Made by a program: the position numbers and the translations under genes
Shown: in pieces, positions 32,668-43,521 of the stretch
Numbering within the stretch: position 1 is the first letter of the stretch
How the letters are laid out: each line of letters begins with the position of its first letter
Source of the DNA: Allomyces macrogynus ATCC 38327
Taxonomy: Eukaryota > Blastocladiomycota > Blastocladiomycetes > Blastocladiales > Blastocladiaceae
Length of the DNA: 60,904 nt
Assembly: GCA_000151295.1 (NCBI GenBank)
Contig: GG745328.1
Coordinates: 2,145,025-2,205,928, forward strand
Direction: 5' to 3'
Notes under the pieces: model-generated
Database searches by the model: none
The model's input: the letters and a program-made list of their open reading frames with translations, nothing else
What the model was told of the DNA's origin: nothing

Positions 32668-34170
32668 TCACTTGCACTCCCAAACCTTGACCGTGTTCTC
32701 GACCGACCCGGTCGCGATCACGGGCGAGACGTTCGACCAGGCAATTGCCGTGACAAAGTGGCCATGCGCCTCGATCGTCTTGGCACACCGTCCGGACTTG
32801 AGGTCCCAGCACCGCACCGTCTTGTCGTCCGACGCCGAGAGCAGGTACTTGCCCGACGGGTGGAAGACGAGCGACCGCACCCAGTTATCGTGCCCGCGGA
32901 ACGTGTAGAGGCACTGGCCCGTCTGGCAATCCCACAGCTTGATTTCCTTGTCGCGCGAGCCCGTGACCAGGAACTGTCCCGGCATCGTCGTGTCGCGCGC
33001 CTTGCTCGCGGCGGTCCCGGTCGGTGCGGTACTGTCGAGCAGCTCGCGCACCATCGGGTAGGCGGCGACGGGCACAAACTGCACGCACTCGATCACGTGC
33101 TCGTGGCCGCGGAACTCGATCTTCGACTCGCCCGTCGTCAGGTCCCAGAGCCGCGCCGACTGGTCGTTGGAGCAGCTGGCCAAGAACTTGCCGTCCTCGG
33201 TCACGGCAATGTGCCGCACCCACTCATCGTGACCCGTCAAGGTCTTGGTGCAGTACCCGTTCGTCAGGTCCCACAACTTGATGGTTTTGTCGCGCGACGC
33301 CGAGGCCAGCTGCTGGTTGGGCAAGAAGACGACGCACGAGACCGAGTGGTCGTGGCCAAAGAGCGTCTTGGTGTTCTTGTAGTTGTTGGTCACGTCCCAC
33401 AGCTTGATGGTCAGGTCGGCCGAGCACGACGCTAGGCGAGGAGAAGGAACACGTCAGCGCAAAAATACAATTAGCGCGGGCGGAACAAAACCGGGGCACC
33501 CGTGCAGCGTACCGAGCAGCGTGCCCTTGGCATCGAATGCAATGTCGGTGACGGCCTTGGTGTGACCCTTGAGCGTCTGTTCAAAGTCGCCCGACTCGAA
33601 ATCCCACAGCTTGATGGTCGCGTCCTCGGACGCCGAGACAACGACAGTGTGTAGCGGGTGGAAGGCCACGGCGGTAATGGGCAGCTTGTGGCCCTCGAGT
33701 GAGTGCCGCTCGGGCCCACGCGGCAGCATGTCGGCCGACGACTTGCCATTGGCGCGGATGGGGCCCGCAGCCAGCTCCTCCTTGAGTTGCGCGAGTTGGT
33801 TTTCGAGGTCCATGTTCTATCGGTACAATCGGTGGCAAGGTCGTTATGACGGTGCGCGCCCAGGGGATCCGGCGATGAGTGCGTGACCTCGACGTTGAAA
33901 AAACGAGCACGATATAGCGTGTCGCCCACCAAAACCGAGTACCTTGCGTTGCAGGCGCACAATCGACGTCCACTTCTTTTCGAGAATGTGCGAGGTGCGG
34001 GCGGTGCCATTGGCGGCGGACCCGTTAGCAGCGGACTCGTCGACATCGTCATCGAGGTAGGCCTCGCGCATGAACGCGGCGGCCGCATCTGGGCAGCTGT
34101 TCGAGACGAGGTACTCGTAGACGGCACGCTTGAGCTCCTCGGCCTGGCGCGAGGTCAGGGCAGCGGCCAT
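32668..34170 (-). CDS. PAFAH1B1: LIS1/PAFAH1B1 (NudF) dynein regulator
   Basis: Exons 34170-33943, 33816-33513 and 33431-32668 give 431 residues (human 410). MAAALTSRQAEELKRAVYEYL is the LisH dimerisation motif. RLQRKNMDLENQLAQLKEEL is the coiled coil. Seven WD repeats follow, starting EGHKLPITAVAFHP and ending VIATGSVENTVKVWECK, each with the GH...WD pattern. LIS1 binds cytoplasmic dynein with NUDEL and regulates nuclear migration, spindle positioning and transport. The 20-residue excess lies between LisH and the coiled coil and between WD repeats 5 and 6 (an Ala/Thr insert). Confidence 0.97.
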
Positions 34171-35336
34171 GGTGCAGCGTGCGGGGACCGGGGGTCACGA
34201 GTGGTGGCAATGGGGACAGGCAAGAGGTGGCGGCACGACGGGTGCGGCGCACTGCGTGGCGGGGAACGGTAGACGGGGACGGCTCAGGCAATCCTTGCAG
34301 ACGGCGGGACCACGGCTCGGACAAGCGGGGCCGGCGTAGACGCACGAGAGGAAGTAGAAGGGACGGGCGGCGCGGCGGAGGTTGCGGCCCAGGCGGCGTC
34401 TAGCGGGCGGTTGGTGGCGCGCACGAGCGGCGCGCGGTGCGGCGGCGGCGGGGGAAGATGGACCGGGCGGCAAGCGGCGAGCCAATCGACGCGCACACGG
34501 GCGGGGGCGAGACGGGTCTACGCGCGCGCGGGGGTGGATTGCGCGAGGAAGACGGCGCCGGCGTTGGCGTTCGCGGAGTGGCAGTGTGTCACGTTGGCAC
34601 TGACGCGGTCCCTAGCACGCGCGCGGGGCGGGCGGGCGGCGGAGCTTGGGCGCGTGCGGTCGCGGGTGCTGCTGCAGGTGCCGGTGGTGCCGGTGCGGGT
34701 GTTGTCGCTGCTGTTGGGCGAGCTCGTCGTCGACGGCGTCGTGGTGAAGTCGACGCAGGGCAGTCGCTGGTCGGTCGGTCGGTCGGTCGGTTTGGTGGTG
34801 TTGCACTGGGCGCTGGCGCTCTGCTGTGACGATCGCGGATGCGCACGTCGTTTTGGAAGGCTGTGCGCGCAGCTGGTGGCGGCATGTAAGGTTGCGGGCA
34901 ACCGTGTGAAGAGCGCTCCCGCTCAGACAAAGGGCGAGGTGTCTGGCAGTGTCACGGTTCTCGTGACCGCGCAAAACGCTTCCCACGCGGCCCTGCGCAC
35001 ATGCCGCCTTGCGCGAGGGAGTCATGGGCGCCGAAGGCAAGAGATCAACAGCGATCAGGGCGCCGCGCGCTGCCGGCCGTCGGGTCGCGCGCACCGACAG
35101 CAAGCACGAACCGGACGGATATGGCGCCGAGACCACCGCCGCCACGCGCCGTCCGCCTCGGATCTCGCGCCATGGTGGCCGGCGCACGACGCGAGAATCA
35201 CCCGCGGCGACGCGCGCGTTATTGAAGATCGCGCCTCTCCTACATCTCTCTCGCGCCCGAGACCTGTGCTCCATCCGCCGATCGCGCTGCGACCCTCCAA
35301 AAGTCGGCCTCTGACCGCCCGCGCACCACCGAAATC
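34171..35336. other. intergenic region between divergent LIS1 and fasciclin genes
   Basis: About 1.17 kb, strongly GC-rich. Long open frames exist in several phases, but their translations are Arg/Ala/Gly-rich and unconserved, as expected from composition alone. A (GGTC)5 microsatellite is at 34769-34791. Promoters for both genes are expected here. Confidence 0.45.
34769..34791 (+). repeat. (GGTC)5 tetranucleotide microsatellite
   Basis: Five full GGTC units plus GGT in the LIS1/fasciclin intergenic region. Confidence 0.9.
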
Positions 35337-36139
35337 ATGACCACCGCCGCTCTCAAAACTCGTGCGACGGCGGGTATCACGACCCGCGCCCTCGTGCTCG
35401 CGCTCTTTGTCGCGCTTCTGGCCGTCACGGCCGCGGCCGCGGTCTTGGCTGTGCCGCTCGCGCGTCGCCAGCCACCGCCGCCACGCCAAGCTCCATCGCC
35501 ACCGCCACCGCCGCCGGGTGTCGACGCGTTCCCGCCCAACGTGGCTAACCTTACGGCGTGGCAGGCCGTGTCGAGCAACCCGTCGCTGAGCAACTTCTCA
35601 TCGCTCTTGACGGCCAAGGCGCCGCAGGTCGTGACGGCGTTGAATACGACGGGCGCGGCGAATGTGACCGTGTTTGCGCCGACCAACACGGGTTCGTTTT
35701 CTCTTCCATGTTGACACCGATTATGGCATGACTGCCACATCGCGCGATCCGCGACTGACCACCACGCCCTCTCCACCGGATAGCGTTCGCGCCTTTGGTC
35801 AACCAGTCGCTGTTCCAGTACCTGGCGAGCAACCCCAACTACTCGGGCGTTCTCGCGCAGCTGCTGAGCTACCACGCGCACAATGGGTCGGCGATCTACA
35901 CGGCCGACGTGCCGGCGAACCGCAACATCACGGAAGGAACGCTGTCGCCCTTCTTCAATGTTACGCTCTCGCGCGGCACGGCGCGCCCGCTCTCGGCCGC
36001 GCAGACGGCCAACGTCACGACGGTCTGGGTCAACGACGCGGCCGTCATCTACGGCGACACAGCGGTGCGCGACGGCGTAGTGCACGTCATTGACCGCGTG
36101 CTCTCGCCAACGTGGTACCTGCCGCCGCGGTCGGCGTGA
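35337..36139 (+). CDS. secreted or anchored fasciclin (FAS1) domain protein
   Basis: Exons 35337-35691 and 35784-36139 give about 236 residues. The N-terminus has a hydrophobic signal or anchor helix (LVLALFVALLAVTAAAAVLAV) followed by a Pro-rich linker. One FAS1 domain follows: VTVFAPTNTAFA is the H1 region, YHAHNGSAIYT and ARPLSAAQTANVTTVWVNDAAVI are central strands, and GVVHVIDRVLSP is the H2 motif. Several Asn-X-Thr/Ser sites suggest glycosylation. FAS1 proteins mediate adhesion at cell surfaces; in a zoosporic fungus attachment of spores is possible (inference). The intron interrupts the FAPTN/AFA motif. Confidence 0.88.
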
Positions 36140-36944
36140 TCCCGCGCGCGGGTCGAATATGGAGTTTTCTTTGCTGCCGGGAATGGATCCACGGCCGCAG
36201 TCTTGATCTTGGGTGCAGTTGGTGTCGAGTCAGACTGTGTCGTGCCCTGTCAGTGCCTTGTCGTATTTGTTTCGCTTCTTTTCGCGTCGTGCTGGAGTCG
36301 TTTCGTTTGTATTTGTTGAACGTAAGGATGGTGGGTGTCGTTGGTCGATTGTCTTTTCATCCTGCTGACCATGATTGTCTCTGGTTATAAGTAACGCTTC
36401 CATACTTTTCAGTCACAATATTGATTTGTCTTTCTGGTGAGCCAGGGCGATCAGCTGGCTTTGGAGCGAGCCTGATTGCACGAGCTGTCGCAGGCCGAAT
36501 TCGAATCTGGTCCCGGGTCACTGTGGGCGACCTGGACAAGTGGCCCTGTGACAATGTGTACAATGTGGGAGGCTGCTCCTGATCAAGGGCATGATCATGC
36601 TGGTCTGCACCAATGACTGCCCTGGGCGACGCGTATTGGGGCAGCACTGCGACAATGCAGGGCTCGAGCAGTCTCCTTGTGCTCCGCACCACCAGCGCGC
36701 GTATTTGAGAGGCAGTTGGTTGGCAATCAGTGGTGCACCTGTTGGTGAGCCAGGAACACACTTTGTGCGTCACCTGCACCTCCACCGTGCCGCGGCTACC
36801 GCTCACATGTCTCTCGGACCATACTTCAATAGCGCTCGTCGATCCAAAAGGTACTGATCGGAAAACGGCCTCGAGTGCAGCAGATGCGACAATTGGTTTA
36901 AAGAGCATGAGGGGCCTCCTCCCACAACGGGAATCGGGATTTGG
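36140..36944. other. intergenic region, no gene seen
   Basis: About 800 bp after the fasciclin gene. The first ~200 bp are T-rich 3' UTR-like sequence. The remainder has a more balanced composition and fewer CpG than coding DNA around it. Open frames show no recognisable conservation. Confidence 0.4.
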
Positions 36945-36971
36945 AAACCCTAATCCAAACCCTAACCCTAC
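36945..36971 (+). promoter_or_regulatory. telomere-like (telobox) motifs directly upstream of tRNA gene
   Basis: AAACCCTAA at 36945-36953 and AAACCCTAACCCTA at 36957-36970 are short runs of the CCCTAA telomere-type repeat. They end 4 bp before the tRNA. Teloboxes of this type mark promoters of translation genes in plants and bind Myb-type factors in fungi. Whether they work here is inferred from position only. Confidence 0.6.
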
Positions 36972-36974
36972 TCG

Positions 36975-37046
36975 AGCGTCTTGGCGCAGAGGAAGCGCGC
37001 AGGGCTCATAACCCTGAGGTCGTAGGATCGAGACCTACAGACGCTA
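36975..37046 (+). tRNA. initiator tRNA-Met (CAU)
   Basis: A 72-nt cloverleaf folds completely. The acceptor AGCGTCT pairs with AGACGCT and has discriminator A. The D arm is GCGC/GCGC. The anticodon stem CAGGG/CCCTG has loop CTCATAA (anticodon CAU). The T stem GTAGG/CCTAC has loop ATCGAGA. Eukaryotic initiator hallmarks are all present: A1:U72, three consecutive G:C pairs in the anticodon stem, and A54/A60 in place of the usual T-loop residues. No intron. It is transcribed by Pol III. Confidence 0.97.
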
Positions 37047-37071
37047 GAACTTTTGTTGCTGCTTCCCTCTA

Positions 37072-37185
37072 GTTTGAGGAACTCTTCGAAGCCGAGGAGC
37101 TGGATTCGGAGGTGGAATTCAACACGCAAAAGTGGCTCAACGCGGCTTTGGCTTCATCCGGATCCTCCATATCCGGCGCTTGGTA
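37072..37185 (+). pseudogene. exon-like fragment, possibly COG7 N-terminal
   Basis: An acceptor-like CCCTCTAG is followed by an open stretch with FEELFEAEELDSEVEF and TQKWLNAALASSGS, then TAG. The piece FNTQKWLNAAL resembles the start of COG7 (FDVKEWINAAF). No further COG7-like exon is seen on either side, so it may be a broken remnant or an exon whose partners I cannot see. The similarity is short. Confidence 0.22.
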
Positions 37186-38023
37186 GATCATGTTCAATAA
37201 CCGTCCTCCCACCGAACCACATCAGGTGTTGGTTTTGCGCGAAGCCGCGAAGTCAGCCAACACCCCCGCTCGCTTCCCACCCAAAACGTCCGGCACCCTC
37301 ACCGCCGTCGCCTCCCCCGCTACAAAAATGATCGTAACCGGTAGCAAATGCATTGTTCTGCTTTTGGCCGGGTTGAACTGCCCACCGTGCCAATCTGGAT
37401 CAATCAAGTCGGCCGCCGCCACGCAACCGCGGGCGGCCGAAAGGGGGCTGTAGAAGGCCTCGTCCTCTTTATTTTCCATGTCGTGGGAGTGAACAGCGGA
37501 GGGGGATATTAAATTGTCAAAATGGCCAAGTCGGGCGGCCAGGCCGCTGATCTGGGTGGTGACAGGTTCTCGCAAGCACGTCTGTCACCATCATCTCTCT
37601 CGTCCACATCCCGCTCTGTGCGACTTGGGCGCACAGATTCCGCACCGTCCGCGACCGCGACTGCACCCACCACCGCACACGCACCGCCGCCCGCCGCTGG
37701 GCGTCTGGCGTCCGAGTACAAGCTCGCGTTCTTGGCACTGTCCTTTTTCTGAATGGGTCAAAGGCGGTACGGCTGGACGCTCGTCGCGTGTGTGTGCGCG
37801 AACCGCAACGCCCCCTCCCCTCGGTACTGGAACAGCGACTTGTTGACCAAAGGCGCAACGGGTGTGGATCATGACGGGTGGAGAGCAGGCGGAATGAAGT
37901 CGCGCAACGATCAAGAAAACCATCACAATTCCTCTGCTTCAGAGCCCAAAGATCAAACACAACGCTCTCAAAACATTCAACACACGATCTCCACCACCGA
38001 GTGTCCGGCTCTTGCAAGGCCCC
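37186..38023. other. intergenic region, one weak minus-strand ORF
   Basis: About 840 bp up to the transketolase stop. A minus-strand frame at 37479-37222 (85 residues, starting MENKEDEAFYSPL and containing IDPDWHGGQF) is the only one with unbiased composition, but I do not recognise it. The right part is transketolase 3' flank. Confidence 0.3.
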
Positions 38024-40333
38024 TTACTCGAACCGGTTGAGCACGTTCGGCACCGCCTTACCCTTGAAGTAATCGACCACCTCGCGCGCCTTGGCCGCAA
38101 TCGCCTCCTTGGTGATCCCAAATTTGGCATAAACGGCCTCTGGCGCACCTGACGCGCCAAATGCGCGCATCCCGACCACCGCGTGCGCGTACCGCCGCCA
38201 CCCAAACGTACCGAGCGCCTCGACGGCCACGACGGGCACGCCAGGCGGCAACACCGACTCCTGGTACGCGCGCGGCTGCGCATCAAAAAGTTCCCACGAC
38301 GGCATCGACACGACGCGCACGGCGAGCCCGTCAAGGAGCGCGGCCGCGTCGACGCCCAGTGCGACTTCGGTGCCCGTGGCCACCAGAAGCACGGCTGGGT
38401 TGGCCGCGTCCTGAAGGACATACGCTCCGCGGCCCGTGCCGTCGGCCGACGACCCGGCAAGGACCGGCACGTTCTGCCGTGACAAAATCAGCGCGACCGG
38501 AATCGACGGCGCATTGAGCGCAGCCCAGTACGCGCCGACCACCTCGTTCCCATCGGCGGGACGCAACACCCACATGTTGGGAGTCGCGCGCAGGAGCGCG
38601 AGCGTCTCAATCGGCTGGTGCGTAGGCCCGTCCTCGCCCAACCCAATCGAGTCGTGGCTCAGAATATACATGACGCGGTGGTGCGCGAGCGCCGCGAGCC
38701 GCACCGACGGGTACGCGTAGGTGATGAAGTTGAGAAACGTGGCGGCAAACGGACGAACCAGACCGTGCGCGGCGAGCCCGTTGCAGATCGCCACCATCCC
38801 GTGCTCGCGAACACCGAACCGCACGTACCGCCCCTCGTAGGCGCCGTGCGCATTGCCCGTCGCCTGAAAGTCGACGGCCGTCGGCCACCGCGTCAGATTC
38901 GACGAGGTCAAGTCGGCCGACCCGCCCATCAGGTCCGGGATAAGGTCGCCCAGGATCCCGAGCACTTGGCCCGACCATTTCCGCGTCGCCGCGGGCGCGT
39001 CCTTGGGCGAGAACGTCGGCAGCTTCTCGCGAATCCCGTCCGGCAACTTGCCCACGGCACGCCGCTCAAACTCGGCCGCCAAGTCCGGATACTTGCGCTT
39101 GTACTCGTCAAACGCGTGGTGCCAATTGGCCTCGAGCTCTTGGCCGTGCGCGTGCACCGACGCGTACAGATCGCGCACCGTGTCGGGCACGACAAATGCC
39201 GCGTCCGGGTCCATGCCGAGCTGCTGCTTGACGCGCTTCACGTCGTCGGCGCCCAACGCCGATCCGTGCACCTTGTATGTGCCCGCCTTGCTCGATCCGA
39301 ACCCGATCGTCGTCGTGACTTTGATCAGCGTCGGGCGGTCGGTCACGCGGTGCGCTTCGGCAAGCGCAGCAACGAGCGCCAACTGGTCAGTCGCGTCACC
39401 GTTCGCGACCGAGAGCGTGTGCCACCCATAGGCCTCGACGCGCTGACAGACGTTTTCGGTGAACGCCTATGCAAAAGGGATCGGCCACCGGTCAGGACCC
39501 GACCGACCGCGCGCCCGCCAATCGAGTATCGCAGCCGTACCAGGTCCGTCGTCCCGTCAATCTGGACCTTGTTGTCGTCGTACAACGCAATCAGCTTGCC
39601 CAGCTTCCAGTGGCCCGCGAGCGACATGGCCTCGGCGCTGACACCCTCCTGCAGGCACCCGTCGCCCAAAATCACGTACGTGTAGTGATCGACGATCTTG
39701 GGCGCGTCGGGCCGGTTGAACGTCGCGGCCAAGTGCGCCTCGGCCATGGCGAGGCCGACTGCGTTCGCGATCCCTTGGCCGAGCGGCCCCGTCGTCAGCT
39801 CGACGCCAGGCGTCATGTGTGATTCGGGGTGCCCCGGGGTCCTAGAAACGCGTAAACCGTCATTTTTGGCGGTCGCAAAGCGTCCCGCGCGCTGTGGGGC
39901 CAAGGTAACACGACCAACGTACTTGGAATCGAGCTGCCGGTACCGCTTCAAGTCGTCGAGCGACATGTCGTACCCGAGCAAGTGCAGCAGAATGTACTGC
40001 AGGCAGCACGCGTGTCCGTTCGACAGGACAAACCGGTCGCGGTCGGGCTACGTCCGTGCAAAATGTGAGTCAGGGCGCTGATCGCCGCAGTGATCACGGT
40101 TGGCTGCTCGCGACGCGCACCCAGCTCGGGTTCGTCGGATTCGCGCGAAGGAACCGCGTGAACAGCGTGTGCGCGGCCGGTGCGAGCCCCATGGGGGCGC
40201 CTGGGTGGCCCGATCCGGCGGTCTGCACCATGTCGGCCGCCAGGCACCGGATCGTGTTGACGGCCGTCGTGTCGGCGGGCGTGAAGGGCGCGCCGGAGCC
40301 GCGCGTGGCGGACGTGGAGGTGGTGTCGGTCAT
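38024..40333 (-). CDS. TKL1: transketolase
   Basis: The ATG at 40333 starts [10 protein letters not shown]; four exons follow to TAA at 38024. [21 protein letters not shown] is the first catalytic His region. [14 protein letters not shown] follows after one intron, and [23 protein letters not shown] after the next. The thiamine-diphosphate motif runs from [10 protein letters not shown] to the Asn of [11 protein letters not shown]. The pyrimidine-binding domain has [18 protein letters not shown] and [15 protein letters not shown], and the third domain has [10 protein letters not shown]. Length is within the usual 670-690 range. It transfers two-carbon units between ketose and aldose phosphates in the non-oxidative pentose phosphate pathway in the cytosol. 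Donors are GTGCGT, GTACGT and GTACGG. Confidence 0.97.
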
Positions 40334-40737
40334 GGTGCGTCGAGTGTCGATGCGAGTATCGCAGGTTCGCGCCGCCGGGGGGAGTTGGTGATCGCGGCGA
40401 CGGTGCGTGGTGGCCGGTGCGTGGGTAACGAGAGAGAGGAGCGGCTTCTCGACCGCGCGACCGTGGTCGACTCCCACAGCGACCCCCAGCAAGCGCAACC
40501 CGCACTTTCGCGCAACCGAGCTGGCACACGCGACAACAGTCGTCGTCGCCTTGAAAAGAAGAAAAATTGTTTATCGGCGCAAATCAGCAAACAGGCCGGG
40601 GGGATAGAGCACAAGGATGAAAAAGGAAAACAAAAGAAAGGATCCGCCACCAAAAGTACACAAAGTGGCCGCGCCGGGACGAGCAAACGAAGACGACGAA
40701 AGAGAGCACTGGTCACGACCAGTCTGTCCGTCGCGAC
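40334..40737. other. intergenic region
   Basis: About 400 bp between the transketolase start and the stop of the next minus gene; A-rich near 40555-40640 (sense T-rich 3' UTR of that gene). No gene seen. Confidence 0.4.
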
Positions 40738-43138
40738 CTACGCGTCATCATGCCCATCCACCAAAAACTCCTGGAACTGCATCGTCTCATCCGTCCACTG
40801 ATGCTGGCAATCTTCCACTTCCTCCTCGTACTGGTACTGTGCCGCCTCGTCCCCGCCGCCGCCATACTCGGCCCCACTCGGCGCATCACTGTGCCCATGC
40901 TCGGCGGCAACCGGCGTCAATTCCAGCAACCCTGGCGCCTCATCATCGCCATGCGCGTCGGCACCCCACTCGCCATCCAAATCGTCGTCGGTCGCCGGAT
41001 GCTCGTACTCGCCTCGCTGCTCGTCGAGGACCAGCGGCGACGACCGCACCGCGTCGGACGCCGGCGGACTCATTTCGGGCATCAAGCGCGTCCGCGGCGT
41101 GGCTGCCGCGGCATCGGCCATTTCGAGAATCTGGCTCAATTCGTCGTCGAGCGAGAGCGTGTTGCCGTGGGGCGGCATCATCGCCGGTGGTGGTGGGGGC
41201 ATGTCGCCGAGCAACGCCATGCGCAGGCCTGGGTCGAGCACCGACGCCATCATTTGATCGAGGTCGTCCATGGGCGCGGCAGTCGCGGCGGCGGCGGCGG
41301 TACCGGCAAAGAAGGGAGTCCCATCGTCGGCGATTTCGAGCGTCACGGCTTTGCTCGGCGACGCTTCGTGCACGGCACGCTGCGACTGCGGCGAGACACG
41401 TTTCGTCGCGGATAGCGGCACGCGGCCGGGCGTGGGGGCCGCGGGCGTCTCGTATGGTTGCCGCGGAAGGCGCGAGGGGGTCCAGCTTGGGGCCGCGACA
41501 GCAGCGGGGGTGTCAGGTTTGGCCAGGACCAACGTCGACGCGCGTCGGCTCGGAGTGGGTCGCGTGGGGTACGGCGCCGCAGCGGCACGGGCTGTCGCGC
41601 GAGACGAGGGGCGCGGTGGGACCGGGGATCCAGGGAGCGGGCGAGTCGGGTAATGGGTCAATGTACCGAGAACACTGCGAGCCTTTAGACTGTTGCCCGG
41701 GGCCGAGGCCATGGTCGCCAGTGTGGCACTGGTCGTCGACGGTAGCGTTGCGGGTGCGGGTGTCGGCGCAGCTACATACGGCGACGGGTGCGCCGTCTGG
41801 TCCATGGTCAGGAGCGCCGCCATGTCCTCGGCGGTCGTCACGCGCGGGTAGGCAGCAGGTGGCGTGTGCGGCCGCGCCGGCGAGGGAGGAATGTTCTCCT
41901 TTTGCGGCGTGGCAACGGCGGTCACGGACGGTTGCGTCGGTCGCGGACGCGACTTGCTCGATGGGCGTTTGGACTCGGAGCGGCACGGATCCTCGGCAAC
42001 GTAGTCGTGCGCGGTGGTGGTCGATGGCTGTTTTGGCGGCGAGGCCGATCCGTTGCGCTCGCGCCGAGCACGGGCGAGGGCAGTGTTGCAGTCGACGCCC
42101 TGCTCCTCGAGAATGCTCTTCATTGAGTAGAGCTCGTCGATGGTGGTGTGGAGCTGTTGCATGTGGACGATCACTGGTGGGAAGGAATCAGACAAGTTAG
42201 ACAAGCAAACTTGCGGCGTTGGTAGGTGAGTAAGAATCGGTACCAGCATCAAGCGTCGATGCATTGTATGCGCCGCTCACGGGCGCGCCAATCATGGTGC
42301 ACAGGCGCTGCACGCGCGACTTGACGTCCTGGCGGCGTTTTGCCTCCTTGGTCTTCCTGCGTTCCTTTTCCTGCGCTGACTCGGGCATCGTGTCGGCGGG
42401 CAGTGCCGTCGACCGTGCGCGGGAGGGGGCATGGTGTAGAGGAGGGACGGGCGCCGACGACGACCATTGCGAGAAGGGGTCGGTCGGTGGGAACCGCGCG
42501 TGGATGGGCGACGACATGGGCGGGGTCGGTGCCGCGAGCGTCGCGACCACGGGGACGGGGCAGTGCAGTGGCGGCGCGCGCTTGATGTCGGAATTGGCAG
42601 CATCAACCGCGTCATCGAACCCGGGTGCGGCGTCTGTCGTCGCGCGCGTACTGCGCGGCCGCTGGACGGGCTCGGGTGGGGTCGATGCGGCCATGGCATT
42701 GAGAAAAGCAGCCGGGTTGGGTCCCATGCCAGCGAGACCCATGCCTGGCATCCCGGCCATGCCAGACGCAGCGGCAGCGGCGGCAGCGGCGGCAGCGGGG
42801 TTGTAAGGCATGTGCCCCCATGATGCCATGGCGGCCGCGGTGGTCATGGCGTCGTCGACCATGCCGAACCTGGGCATAAACGGGTTCATGGCGCCGCCCG
42901 CCATCATGGCGAGCGGGTTCGATGCAGCAGCCATGGCGGCAGCGGCCGGGCTCATGCTGTACATGGCGGCAGCCGCGGCGAATGGGTTGGCCATGGCGGC
43001 AGCGGCAGCGGCAGCGGCGGCATACTGCTGCTGCTGGTGGAGAGCGGCGGCCGAAGCGGCGCTGGCCGCGGACGAGGGGCGCGGCGGCGGGCCGTGGTCG
43101 CGCGCGTCGTCGGGGTCGGTGTGGAGGGCGCCGGTCAT
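40738..43138 (-). CDS. low-complexity protein with a divergent bHLH-like segment
   Basis: Two exons joined at a GTACCG donor and CCACCAG acceptor (about 42188-42239). The start at 43138 (MTGALHTDPDD) is preferred over one 15 codons upstream. The N-terminal ~200 residues are poly-Ala, Met and Gln tracts. Then a basic stretch EKERRKTKEAKRRQDVKSR runs into VQRLCTMIG, a loop, and ASTLDAVIVHMQQLHTTIDEL across the intron: the spacing of basic region, helix 1, loop and helix 2 of a bHLH, although key Glu/Arg contacts are only partly kept. The remaining ~480 residues are Pro/Ala/Thr-rich, with a C-terminal acidic region that could act in transactivation. A transcription factor role is an inference. 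Confidence 0.5.
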
Positions 43139-43521
43139 GGTTGGCGGAGACGGTTGGTCGAAAGAGGCGCAGAGAGAGGGCACGCGGGCACCTCGAGCAT
43201 TTGCGAGCAGTTACGCTGGCGCAGCGGCCGTGGGCAAGACGCAAATTGCAAGGCTTGGTCGGTTGTCGTCGACAATGTTGGCGACGACGATGTGATGCGC
43301 TGTGATGCGCGGCCAGCTCGACAGACAGGCGTGGACAGGCACTTGCCAGGCCGGCCTCGTCATCACGACGCAGCAGGTGACGCGCGCCTGCCGATCGCAC
43401 CTATCCCTGCCATCTCGGTGCATTCGCCGGTCGGGTCCCTGCCATCACGCCCAGCACACGCCGACTGCCAGCTCGGGGTCGGCCCGGCCTCCCTCCCTGA
43501 CTCGAACCAGCACGCGCCGGC

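Noticed and set aside
34411..35340. Long plus-strand open frame between LIS1 and the fasciclin gene
   Set aside because: Arg/Ala/Gly-dominated translation with equally long frames in other phases; expected from GC content alone.
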